Shown here: one piece after another, positions 16,835 through 24,280 of the stretch
How positions within the stretch are numbered: the first letter of the stretch is position 1
Layout of the letters: every line of letters begins with the position of its first letter
Assembly: GCF_022751215.1 (NCBI RefSeq)
Contig: NZ_JAICDG010000008.1
Coordinates: 248,001 to 312,000 of the forward strand
Origin: Actinomadura terrae
GTDB lineage: Bacteria; Actinomycetota; Actinomycetes; Streptosporangiales; Streptosporangiaceae
Length of the DNA: 64,000 nucleotides
Direction of reading: 5' to 3'
Position numbers and translations under genes: made by a program
Notes under the pieces: generated by a model
Told to the model about the DNA's origin: nothing
Database searches by the model: none
Seen by the model: only the letters and a program-made list of their open reading frames with translations

Positions 16835-17635
16835 ATGCGCGCCACCCGTCTCGCCGCCGCCGGCCTGCTGCTGTCGCTCGCGGCGTGCGGCAACTCGGGC
16901 CCCGGCACGGTCGCCGACAAGAAGTCCCTGGTCATCGGCGTGAAGGCCGACCAGCCCGGGCTCGGACGCCAGGGCCCGAACGGTTACGAGGGGTTCGACG
17001 TCGATGTCGCCGTCTACGTCGCGGGCAGGCTCGGCGTGCCGCGCAACCGGATCAGGTTCCGCACGACGAACTCCTCCGTCCGGGAGGCGGCGCTGGCGGC
17101 GGGCGACGTCGACCTGATCTTCGCGACGTACTCGATCACGGCCCGGCGCAAGAAGGCGGTCACGTTCGCCGGGCCGTACTACGTCGCGCACCAGGACACG
17201 CTCGTCCGGCCCGGGGCCGCGATCCGCGACGTCCGCGACCTGAAGGGCAAGCGGATCTGCGAGGTGACCGGGTCCAACTCCTGGCGGCGCGTCGTCGAGG
17301 AACGCGAGATCGCCGCCACGCCCGTCACCGCGCCGACCTACGGCGCCTGCATGGACGACCTCGCCGCCGGACGCCTGGACGCCGTCTCCACCGACGACCT
17401 GATCCTCGCCGGCTTCGCCGCCGGCCGCGGCGGAAAGATCATCAACGCCCCGTTCACCGACGAGAAGTACGGCGTGGGCCTACGCAAGGGCGACCTGGAG
17501 GGCTGCGAGGCCGTCAACCGCGCCCTCACCCGCATGTACCAGGACGGCACGGCCGCGCGCCTGCTCGACAAGTGGTTCGGCGACTCGGGCCTCAAACTGA
17601 CGACGAGCGTCCCCCAGTTCGAGGGCTGCTCCTAG
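16835..17635 (+). CDS. glnH: GlnH-like solute-binding lipoprotein (amino-acid sensor)
   Basis: 266 residues. A short signal peptide with lipobox LAAC (Cys18) anchors the protein outside the membrane. The rest is a family 3 periplasmic-binding fold: LVIGVKADQPG, GFDVDVAVYVAGRLG, DLIFATYSITARRKKAVTFAGPY, DAVSTDDLILAGF. In mycobacteria GlnH binds aspartate, glutamate and glutamine and signals through GlnX to PknG. There is no ABC transporter here, which supports a sensing rather than an uptake role. Last gene of the operon; the stop is followed directly by a three-hairpin repeat. Confidence 0.9.
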   Translation: MRATRLAAAGLLLSLAACGNSGPGTVADKKSLVIGVKADQPGLGRQGPNGYEGFDVDVAVYVAGRLGVPRNRIRFRTTNSSVREAALAAGDVDLIFATYSITARRKKAVTFAGPYYVAHQDTLVRPGAAIRDVRDLKGKRICEVTGSNSWRRVVEEREIAATPVTAPTYGACMDDLAAGRLDAVSTDDLILAGFAAGRGGKIINAPFTDEKYGVGLRKGDLEGCEAVNRALTRMYQDGTAARLLDKWFGDSGLKLTTSVPQFEGCS

Positions 17636-17643
17636 AAACCGCA

Positions 17644-17791
17644 GTGACCTCAGCGCACACGCGGGCGCGTAGCTGAGCGGTGGGGCCGAAGCCGGAGGCG
17701 AGGCCCCACCGCGAAGATCGCGAAGCGATCCGCGCCCGCAAAGGCACGGTCACGTCCCGAGCCGCCAGGCGAGGGACGTGGGCCGGGACTT
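17644..17791 (+). repeat. 148-bp three-hairpin intergenic repeat, copy A
   Basis: Copy A of an interspersed repeat; copy B is its inverted match at 39529-39676. Three stem-loops: GGTGGGGCC/GGCCCCACC (17679-17687 with 17702-17710), GATCGC-GAA-GCGATC (17716-17730), and CACGTCCC/GGGACGTG (17751-17758 with 17773-17780). The core GCCCGCAAAGGCACGGTCAC lies between the second and third. It fills the gap between the convergent glnH and methyltransferase genes and overlaps the latter's stop codon by two bases. It probably ends transcription from both sides. Confidence 0.85.
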
Positions 17792-18629
17792 AATAAATAA
17801 CGCGCCCGACCCCGCCGTAGCGGTGGACGGCGGGGACGGTCGACCCCGGCCCCGGCCGCCAGCGCGAACAGGTCACGATGCCCGGGGCCAGCAGCTCCGT
17901 CCCGCCGAAGAACGCCGCGATCGCCTCGGGCGTGCGGCTGACCACCCCCGGCGCGGTCGTGGTGTTCCAGTGCGCGACCGCCCGTTCCATCGCCGCCGGG
18001 CTCAGCGCCCCGGTCAGGTGCCCCGCGACGAGATGGCTCCCGGGCGCGAGCGCCGACACCAGCCGCTTCACGATCCACTGCGCCTCCTCGTCGTCGGCGA
18101 TGTGCTCCAGCACCCCGAGCAGGAGCAGCGCCACCGGCCGCCGCAGGTCCAGCGTCTCCGCCGCGCCGAGGAGGATCTCGTCCGGGTCCCGCAGGTCGGC
18201 GTGCAGGTGCGCGACGGCGCCCTCGGGCCGGCCCGCCATCAGCGCGCGTGCGTGCGCCATCACGACCGGGTCCTTGTCGGCGTACACGACCCGCGCGGTC
18301 GGCACCGCGACCTGCGCGACCTCGTGCGTGCCGTACCGGGCGGGCAGCCCCACGCCGATGTCGAGGAACTGGTCGACGCCGCTCTCCGCCAGGTGGCGGA
18401 CGGCCCTGCTCTGGAATCCGCGCTGCGCCCGTGCCGCCCTGCCGAGATGCGGAAGCATCTCGGTCAGTTCGATGGCGACCTTCGCGTCCGTGCTGTAGAA
18501 GTTCTTCCCGCCTAGCCAGTAGTCCCATACGCGCGCGCTGTGCGCTGGCCTGGAAGTCGGCCCCCGGTGGTCCCCCGCGTTGGGTCGTGGCTTCATCGCG
18601 CCCCGGAAGGAGCGAGTTAGACCAGACAT
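17790..18629 (-). CDS. SAM-dependent methyltransferase, DUF574 family
   Basis: 279 residues. DUF574 (PF04672) methyltransferases are abundant in actinomycetes and mostly unassigned. Visible family marks are RVWDYWLGGKNFYSTD (near 33), the SAM-binding FLDIGVGLPARYGTHEVAQ, the acidic strand-2 residue in VVYADKDPVV, and C-terminal SRWRPG. The ATG at 18629 is used; an in-frame ATG 11 codons on (MKPRPNAG) is nearer to where family homology begins. It lies head-to-tail with the SARP-methyltransferase fusion, whose second half is a paralogue. Confidence 0.88.
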   Translation of the reverse strand: MSGLTRSFRGAMKPRPNAGDHRGPTSRPAHSARVWDYWLGGKNFYSTDAKVAIELTEMLPHLGRAARAQRGFQSRAVRHLAESGVDQFLDIGVGLPARYGTHEVAQVAVPTARVVYADKDPVVMAHARALMAGRPEGAVAHLHADLRDPDEILLGAAETLDLRRPVALLLLGVLEHIADDEEAQWIVKRLVSALAPGSHLVAGHLTGALSPAAMERAVAHWNTTTAPGVVSRTPEAIAAFFGGTELLAPGIVTCSRWRPGPGSTVPAVHRYGGVGRVIY

Positions 18630-18665
18630 GCCTCGGACGATAGGCCGCCCCCGTCACACGGTCGG

Positions 18666-20366
18666 TCACACCGTCGGCGGACCACTACCGCGCACCCGCG
18701 CGGTCATCCGAGCGTGCGCACTCCGTGACGCACTTCCGTGACGCACTTCCGCGACGCCGCCGATGATGCGCATCTTGCGCCGCGTCCACGGCTGGTCGGG
18801 ACGCCACCTGCCCACGTCGACCAGGCCCGGCTCGACCAGCGGCAGCCCGCAGAACAGCCGCTCGATCTGCGTAGGGCTCCGCAGGTGGAGCGCGAAGACG
18901 CTGCCGGGGTCGCGGGCGTCCAGGTAGGGGCGCAGCCGCGGGTCGAGGCCGTCGTCGCTGAGATGGGTGATCGCCACGAGGCTGCCCGGGGGCAGCGCGC
19001 CGGAGTAGCGTCCGAGCGCCTCGACGAGCGCGCCGGTGCCGAGGTCGTCGTCGCCGGTGTCGCCGAGGTGCTGAAGCGTGTTCGCGCACAGCAGACCGAC
19101 GGGCTCGGTGAAGTCGAGGTGCGCCCGGGCCTCGTGCAGCACCGCGTCGACGTCGCACAGGTCGAGCTCGCGGAACACGATGCCCGCGCCGTCGGCCATG
19201 AGCGCGTTGGCGTAGGCGCCGACGTGGGGGTCGTTGTCGATCAGCAGGAGCCGCGCGTCCGGCGCGACCTGCCGCGCGATCCGGTGGACGTCGCGTCCCT
19301 CCGGGTCGGGCATGCCGGTGCCGAGATCGAGGAACTGCCGGACGCCGCGTCCGCCGATGTAGCGGATCATCCGGACGACGCAGTCGCGCTTCTCCCCCGA
19401 CAGTTTCCAGGTGTCGGTGCCGGTCTCTTTGATGATCTTGGCGATGAACGCGCGGTCGGCGGCGTAGTTGTCCTTGCCGCCGAGCGTGACGTCCACGACC
19501 CCGCGCGCGGTCGGGCGGCCCTCCGGGTCGGGAGGGCGCTCGTCCTCGACCTGCGGAGACCGCTGCCGGGGCCGCCACAGCAGCGAGGGGTCGTCGGCGC
19601 GGATCCGGTCGCGCATGCGCTCCAGCCGCACCCCGGGCGAGGTCTCCAGCAGCCGCTCGAACGAGTCGGCCGCGTGCCGGAAGGCGAGCAGGGCCTCGGC
19701 CCGGCGTCCCGTCCGGTGCAGGTCGAGCATGCGCAGCGCGTGCAGCCGCTCGTTCAGCGGGTCGAGCGCGAGGAAGCCGGAGATCTGCTCGGCGAGCCCG
19801 GGGCCGTGCCGTCCGAGGTCGAGCCGCGTCTCGACCAGCGCCTCGGTCACCTGGACGCGGCGGGTCAGCAGCGGTGCGAGGTAGGCGTCCATCGTCGCGG
19901 TGGGCGGGAAGTCCGGCAGCGGCGCCTCGCCGGGACGGCTCCGCCACAGCCCGAGCGCCTCCTCGTAGAGCCGCGCGGCCTGTTCGAGGTCCCCCCGGCG
20001 CCGCTCCTTGTCGGCCAGCGTCGCGGCGTTCCCGAACTCCTCGACGTCGAACTCGTCCCGCGGGCCCCGGACGAGCCGGTACCGCTGCACGCCCGCGTGG
20101 TCGACCTCGGTGGCGAGGCTCTCCTCGCCGCGCGGGAGCAGCCGCCGTGCCCGGTAGACCAGCGTCCGCGGGGCGGACGTGCTCTCCGGTGGGTCGTCGT
20201 CCCACAGCAGCGAGCGGAGCTGCTCGGCCGACAGGGCCCAGTCGCGTAACGCGAGCACGCTCAGCAGATGCCGGACGCCGCGCTTGCGCACCCGCCCCTC
20301 GCCGAAGTCGAGCGGACGACCTTCGTCGTCGGTGACCGTCAGCACACCCAGGACAGAGAATCTCAC
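18666..20366 (-). CDS. SARP/BTAD transcriptional regulator fused to a DUF574 methyltransferase
   Basis: 566 residues. Residues about 1-95 are an OmpR/SARP winged helix (VRFSVLGVLTV, RHLLSVLALRDWALSAEQL, VYRARRLL). About 100-250 is the BTAD helical domain (ARLYEEALGLWRSRPGEA, RLHALRMLDLHRTGRRAEAL). From about 285 a DUF574 methyltransferase follows (LGGKDNYAADRAF, FLDLGTGMPDPEGRDVHRIA, LLIDNDPHV). GTG 20366 is chosen because GGAGGGAG lies eight bases upstream and the SARP fold begins exactly there; ATG 20447 is also in frame. The C-terminus appears altered by a 13-bp tandem duplication (18724-18749). Confidence 0.85.
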   Translation of the reverse strand: MRFSVLGVLTVTDDEGRPLDFGEGRVRKRGVRHLLSVLALRDWALSAEQLRSLLWDDDPPESTSAPRTLVYRARRLLPRGEESLATEVDHAGVQRYRLVRGPRDEFDVEEFGNAATLADKERRRGDLEQAARLYEEALGLWRSRPGEAPLPDFPPTATMDAYLAPLLTRRVQVTEALVETRLDLGRHGPGLAEQISGFLALDPLNERLHALRMLDLHRTGRRAEALLAFRHAADSFERLLETSPGVRLERMRDRIRADDPSLLWRPRQRSPQVEDERPPDPEGRPTARGVVDVTLGGKDNYAADRAFIAKIIKETGTDTWKLSGEKRDCVVRMIRYIGGRGVRQFLDLGTGMPDPEGRDVHRIARQVAPDARLLLIDNDPHVGAYANALMADGAGIVFRELDLCDVDAVLHEARAHLDFTEPVGLLCANTLQHLGDTGDDDLGTGALVEALGRYSGALPPGSLVAITHLSDDGLDPRLRPYLDARDPGSVFALHLRSPTQIERLFCGLPLVEPGLVDVGRWRPDQPWTRRKMRIIGGVAEVRHGSASRSAHARMTARVRGSGPPTV

Positions 20367-20597
20367 GGGGGCGACTCCCTCCAGGCCAGTCGATGCCCGC
20401 ATGACAAGATGCCGATTTAGCTGACATTTTGCCGTGGCAAAAGCCACTGTTTCCAGTTTTTATGTGATTCGCCAGGTTGGCGGTGCGATTTCCGTATCGC
20501 TGGAAGGGGGACGGGGTCTTTCGCCCCGGCCAATTCCCGGACGGAAGGCGGAGGCGGGGCGCTGCCGGCCCTGGGTCAGGCGCTGCGGTGCTGGGGG

Positions 20598-20969
20598 TCA
20601 GGCGCTGCCGGTGCTGTGGTCCTGCGGCTCGTCGGCCAGGGACCCGAGCGCCTCGCCGAGCGTGTCGTGGATCGGGATGAACTTGTCGATCCCGGTGATC
20701 CGGAAGACCCGCAGGACCCGCGGCGGCAGCCCGGCCAGCGCCACCAGCGTGCCGCGTTCCAGCGCGCGGCGGTTGGCGGCGACGATGGCGTTCAGGCCGG
20801 TGGAGTCGCAGAACGTGACCTGCCGCATGTCGACGACGAGCGGCCCGCCCGCGTCCACGACCTCGAACAACGCCCGCTCGAACCGCGCGCGGGACACCAC
20901 GTCGATGTCGCCCCGCACCCGGGCGAGGGTGCAGCCCTCGTCGCGCATCAGATGGATGTCGAAGTCCAT
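20598..20969 (-). CDS. STAS-domain anti-sigma factor antagonist
   Basis: 123 residues, a single STAS domain. The phospho-acceptor serine is conserved (FCDSTGLNAI, Ser56), as in SpoIIAA/RsbV-type anti-anti-sigma factors, which bind an anti-sigma kinase when dephosphorylated. No anti-sigma kinase or sigma factor gene is adjacent, so the partner is elsewhere. It is separated from the SARP fusion by about 230 bp. Confidence 0.9.
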   Translation of the reverse strand: MDFDIHLMRDEGCTLARVRGDIDVVSRARFERALFEVVDAGGPLVVDMRQVTFCDSTGLNAIVAANRRALERGTLVALAGLPPRVLRVFRITGIDKFIPIHDTLGEALGSLADEPQDHSTGSA

Positions 20970-21392
20970 TGGTCACCTCACGCCCCGATTGGGAGGGCCT
21001 GAGCCCGTCCCAGGTGACTCCTCAGCATTGCGCACCCATGCCCGCATACCAAGCAGTTCCAGGTAAAGGACCAGGTTGCTCCGCCCTGCCCCGCACCCCA
21101 CGCCGGGGACGGGACGCCCCGTCCCTCCCCCCGCGGCGGCCGCGGAAACGGGCGCAATAACCTACTGTAGAGAAACTTACTTATCGGTAAGAATGGTGGT
21201 CGCCCGAAGCCCCCGGCCAATGGCGTCGACCCGCGTTCCCCGGTGCGGACGTGCCCAGTATAGGCTTGCCGGTGCGCACGTGACCTGCGGCAGGCCCATT
21301 GTTGACCGGCACCGCCGCGGGAAAAGCAGGCGGTGACCGGGGCCCGGATCGGCGCAGAGGTTACAGTGGCGGTGCCGAATTCGGGAGGCTTG
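20970..21392. other. Intergenic region between divergent STAS and plsC-like genes
   Basis: About 420 bp without a supported gene. It should hold both promoters. The only clear symmetry is CTTAC-TTATCG-GTAAG at 21176-21191 in a locally AT-richer patch, a possible repressor site. No clear -35/-10 pair was found. Confidence 0.4.
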
Positions 21393-22067
21393 GTGTTCTA
21401 CACGTTCATGACGCGCGTGGTGCGTCCGATCCTCTGGCTGCTTTTCCGCCCCAGGGTGGAGGGCGGGGAGAACGTGCCGAGCTACGGCCCGCTCATCGTG
21501 GCCAGCAACCACCTGTCGTTCATCGACAGCTTCATCATCCCGCTTGCGGTCCCGCGTCCGGTGACCTACATCGCCAAGGCCGACTACTTCGAGGGCGGCG
21601 GGCTGAAGAAGGGCTTCGTCCGCTGGTTCCTCACCAACCTCGGGCACGTCCCGGTCCGGCGCGGCGCCAGGCGCGCCGCCATGGGCGCCCTGGAGCAGGC
21701 CGCCGAGATTCTCGACAACAGCGGCGCGTTCGCGATCTACCCCGAGGGCACCCGCTCCCCGGACGGGCGCCTCTACCGCGCCCGCACCGGCGTCGGCTGG
21801 CTCGTCCTCACCTCCGGCGCCCGCGTCCTGCCGGTCGCGCTGGAGGGCACCGAGAAGATCCAGCCGCTCGGCGCCTCGCTGCCGCGCGTGTTCGGGCCCC
21901 GCCCGACCGTCCGCATCGGCCCCCCGATGGACTTCTCCCACTACGACGACCTGCCGCCCGCCAAGGCCCGCCGCGCCATCGCCGACGAGATCGTCGAGAC
22001 CATCCAGAAGATGTCGGGCCAGGAGTACGCCGGGGTCTACAACGAGCGGGCCGACCAGAAGGCCTGA
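21393..22067 (+). CDS. 1-acylglycerol-3-phosphate O-acyltransferase, PlsC family
   Basis: 224 residues with this start. Transfers an acyl chain to lysophosphatidic acid at the membrane face. The catalytic motif I NHLSFID (His40, Asp45) and motif III YPEGTRSPDG are intact, and hydrophobic VVRPILWLLF lies near the N-terminus. GTG 21393 follows GGGAGG and matches where family members usually begin; GTG 21366 and GTG 21333 are in-frame alternatives. PlsC-like proteins are numerous in actinomycetes, so the acyl acceptor is not certain. Confidence 0.87.
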   Translation: MFYTFMTRVVRPILWLLFRPRVEGGENVPSYGPLIVASNHLSFIDSFIIPLAVPRPVTYIAKADYFEGGGLKKGFVRWFLTNLGHVPVRRGARRAAMGALEQAAEILDNSGAFAIYPEGTRSPDGRLYRARTGVGWLVLTSGARVLPVALEGTEKIQPLGASLPRVFGPRPTVRIGPPMDFSHYDDLPPAKARRAIADEIVETIQKMSGQEYAGVYNERADQKA

Positions 22068-22138
22068 GCCCGCCTGGAAGGGCCGCGCGGGCGTGTCGCC
22101 GGAGGATCTCGCGCATTCCGGGCCGTAGTGTCGCCCGC

Positions 22139-22861
22139 ATGGCCCACAGGCTCCTCCCGATCATGCTCCCGGTCACCCTCGTCGCGACGCTGGCGGCGGT
22201 GTCCGCCTGCGGCGACAGCGGGGAAGAGCGCGCGCGGCCCGTCCGCGCCGGAAAGGCCGTCCTCGCCGGTGGCTACACCGCCGCGCAGCTGGAGCAGGCG
22301 CTCCTCGTCGAGACCCCCGGCTACCGCCGCAACGGCGACCCCGACTCGGGCGAGTACGGGACGCTCAAGGCCTTCCAGGACCTGGAGCAGCTCCGCAAGC
22401 AGGTCACGGTCGACAAGCCGCGCTGCCAGAACGGCGGCACGGGCGCCGTCGGCGGCCCGATCGGCAACCTCGAGACCGACACCCCCGCCGCGCTGGCCGC
22501 CTTCACCGCGGCCGACGGCCACCTGGTCACCGAGACCCTGATGGGCGTGTCGGACGCCGACGCCGAGAAGCAGGTGAACGCGCGCGTCCCTCCCGGCTGC
22601 CTGGCCTTCCGCACCAGAATGGGCGCGCAGTGGTCGCAGCACCGCGTGGTCGAGACCGTGCGCGGCGACATCGGCGGCGGTTCGAGGGCGGTCGGCGTCA
22701 CCACCGTGACCGGCCGCGAGCGCGCCTACACCTGGTATGTGGTCTTCAAGGACCAGCGCTACCTGGGCACGGTCAGCGTCTTCGGCCCCCGCGCCACCCG
22801 CCAGGAGGCCGAACGCCTGGCCCGAGAGTCCCTGACCCAAGCCCGCCGCATCCTCGGCTAG
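22139..22861 (+). CDS. Putative lipoprotein of unknown function
   Basis: 240 residues. A signal peptide of about 24 residues ends in lipobox VSAC, so the protein is lipid-anchored outside the cell. The mature part has a helical N-terminal half and a C-terminal region with beta strands (AYTWYVVFKDQRYLGTVSVFG). The layout resembles sensor-domain lipoproteins of actinomycetes, but no named family was recognised. It lies 71 bp downstream of the acyltransferase and may be co-transcribed. Confidence 0.78.
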   Translation: MAHRLLPIMLPVTLVATLAAVSACGDSGEERARPVRAGKAVLAGGYTAAQLEQALLVETPGYRRNGDPDSGEYGTLKAFQDLEQLRKQVTVDKPRCQNGGTGAVGGPIGNLETDTPAALAAFTAADGHLVTETLMGVSDADAEKQVNARVPPGCLAFRTRMGAQWSQHRVVETVRGDIGGGSRAVGVTTVTGRERAYTWYVVFKDQRYLGTVSVFGPRATRQEAERLARESLTQARRILG

Positions 22862-22974
22862 CCGGGCCCCAGGCGCCAGGACCCCTGCCTGACAGTCCCA
22901 GCCATTAACCTGAACCGGCCGATACCTCACCCGTGCGATCGCGTCCGAAGGCAGGTTCGAGCTTGCGAGAACCT

Positions 22975-23000
22975 GATCGCGAAGCGAGCCGCCAGGCGAG
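22975..23000 (+). repeat. Fragment related to the three-hairpin intergenic repeat (copy D)
   Basis: GATCGCGAAGCGA runs directly into GAGCCGCCAGGCGAG; both words occur in copies A and B but further apart. More GC-rich imperfect inverted repeats follow to about 23090. It lies in the 250-bp gap after the lipoprotein gene. This is a degenerate or rearranged relative at best. Confidence 0.5.
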
Positions 23001-23115
23001 TTCGGAGCGATGCCAGCGATCGCCGCTTCGCCCGTTGAAGGAAGGCGCGCCAGCGCCGACCGCCAAGGACGAAGCAATAAGTAGGGGAGGGCCCTTGATT
23101 GGTCGGGAGGGGCGG

Positions 23116-23295
23116 GTGACCGGGAAGATCGGGGCCGGTCTGGTCGGGGAGGTCATGATCCCGATTCGCGGGGGCGTCGAGGCGTTCTACGCGCATCCCG
23201 TCGACCCGCGCGACGAGTTCGGTGTCGGAACGATCGTCGTGGTGGTCGAGTACCACCCGCCCAGGACGGTCTACGTGGCGCAGGCGCTCGCCTAG
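23116..23295 (+). CDS. 59-residue NfeD-C-like beta-barrel mini-protein
   Basis: The whole protein (VTGKIGAGLVGEVMIPIRGGVEA through VYVAQALA) looks like an OB-like beta barrel of the NfeD C-terminal type: a G-x-G-x-V-GE strand followed by VVVVEYHPPRTVYV. NfeD proteins pair with flotillins, and a flotillin gene lies 1 kb downstream. GGGAGG precedes the GTG by five bases. The frame is open further upstream, but that part is only repeat DNA. No membrane segment remains, unlike in full NfeD. Function is inferred from fold and neighbour only. Confidence 0.6.
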   Translation: MTGKIGAGLVGEVMIPIRGGVEAFYAHPVDPRDEFGVGTIVVVVEYHPPRTVYVAQALA

Positions 23296-24044
23296 ACGTC
23301 ACGCTGGTCAGGCGTGGGCCCGGCGGCCGTCCCGGTGATGAGGGGGACGGGGCGGAAGCCCTTGGTGACGAGCCAGATGCCCAGTGCCGCCTCCCAGATG
23401 ATCTCCGGCACCGTGAACAGGACGTTCACCGCTGACACCTGCTCGTAGGCGCCGAACAGCACTGCGGTCGCCGTGGCGAAGGCGATGGCGCCTCCGACGA
23501 GCCCGATGAGCGCCATGGGACGCGGCACCAGGCCCGACCGGAACATCAGGTAGCCCAGCATCACCCCGTTGCCGAGGCCCGCGCAGAAGGCGGGGCCGAG
23601 CAGGAACGTCTGGTCCTTGACCGCTATCAGCGCCCGGCCGATCAGGACGGCGTCGGCGCCGCCCTCGCCGCCCAGGTCGTGCCGCAGGGCGACGACGGCG
23701 AGCACGCACGCGACCCCGACCAGGATGAAGGTCGAATCGAGGATGCGCGCGCCGAAGTAGCCGAGGGCGATGCCCTCGCTCTGCCGCTTCAGGATCGGGA
23801 ACAGCACGACCGCGGTCGCGATGTTCGACACGGCGGTCAGGACCTCCAGGAGCGCGCCCAGCCGCACCTGCGTGTCCGCGCCCGATCCGAGGATGTAGTT
23901 CGCGTCGTTGAGGACCGGGTCGTACAGCACCACCGCCGGAATCGAGAAGACGAAGGTGAGGATGAACCAGACACCGGCGATCCTGGCCGTCCGCTGAGCG
24001 GCGTCCGCCGGGGCGTGCGGCGTCGGAGATTCGGTCGTGTTCAC
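23292..24044 (-). CDS. DUF4386 family integral membrane protein
   Basis: 250 residues with six or so membrane helices. The pattern RTARIAGVWFILTFVFSIP, then VLTAVSNIATAVVLFPILKRQ and GYLMFRSGLVPRPMALIGLVGG is typical of DUF4386, a membrane family of unknown function. Its stop codon overlaps that of the plus-strand NfeD-like gene by four bases. It sits between that gene and flotillin on the opposite strand. Confidence 0.85.
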   Translation of the reverse strand: MNTTESPTPHAPADAAQRTARIAGVWFILTFVFSIPAVVLYDPVLNDANYILGSGADTQVRLGALLEVLTAVSNIATAVVLFPILKRQSEGIALGYFGARILDSTFILVGVACVLAVVALRHDLGGEGGADAVLIGRALIAVKDQTFLLGPAFCAGLGNGVMLGYLMFRSGLVPRPMALIGLVGGAIAFATATAVLFGAYEQVSAVNVLFTVPEIIWEAALGIWLVTKGFRPVPLITGTAAGPTPDQRDV

Positions 24045-24280
24045 GTGTCTCCCAGGCTTGGATCAGCCCCCCGGCCCTTGCCGCGGGATCAGAGAACCAC
24101 GCCGGACGATCGTTGTCTCCACCTGCGGGTGGCCGGTTTCAGCCGCCCTGGGGGAGCCAGCGGGTGGGAAAATTTATGAAGATTCCTCAGGACGCGAACC
24201 GTCCAGGCATTTTCTGCGTCTAGGAGGAAACGCGTACGGACCCCCTTGTAGAGGCCCGTCGCCCGAGGGGAGGAAGCCGG

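Noticed and set aside
22950..22970. GGTTCGAG resembling a tRNA T-loop
   Set aside because: No acceptor or anticodon stem can be folded around it.
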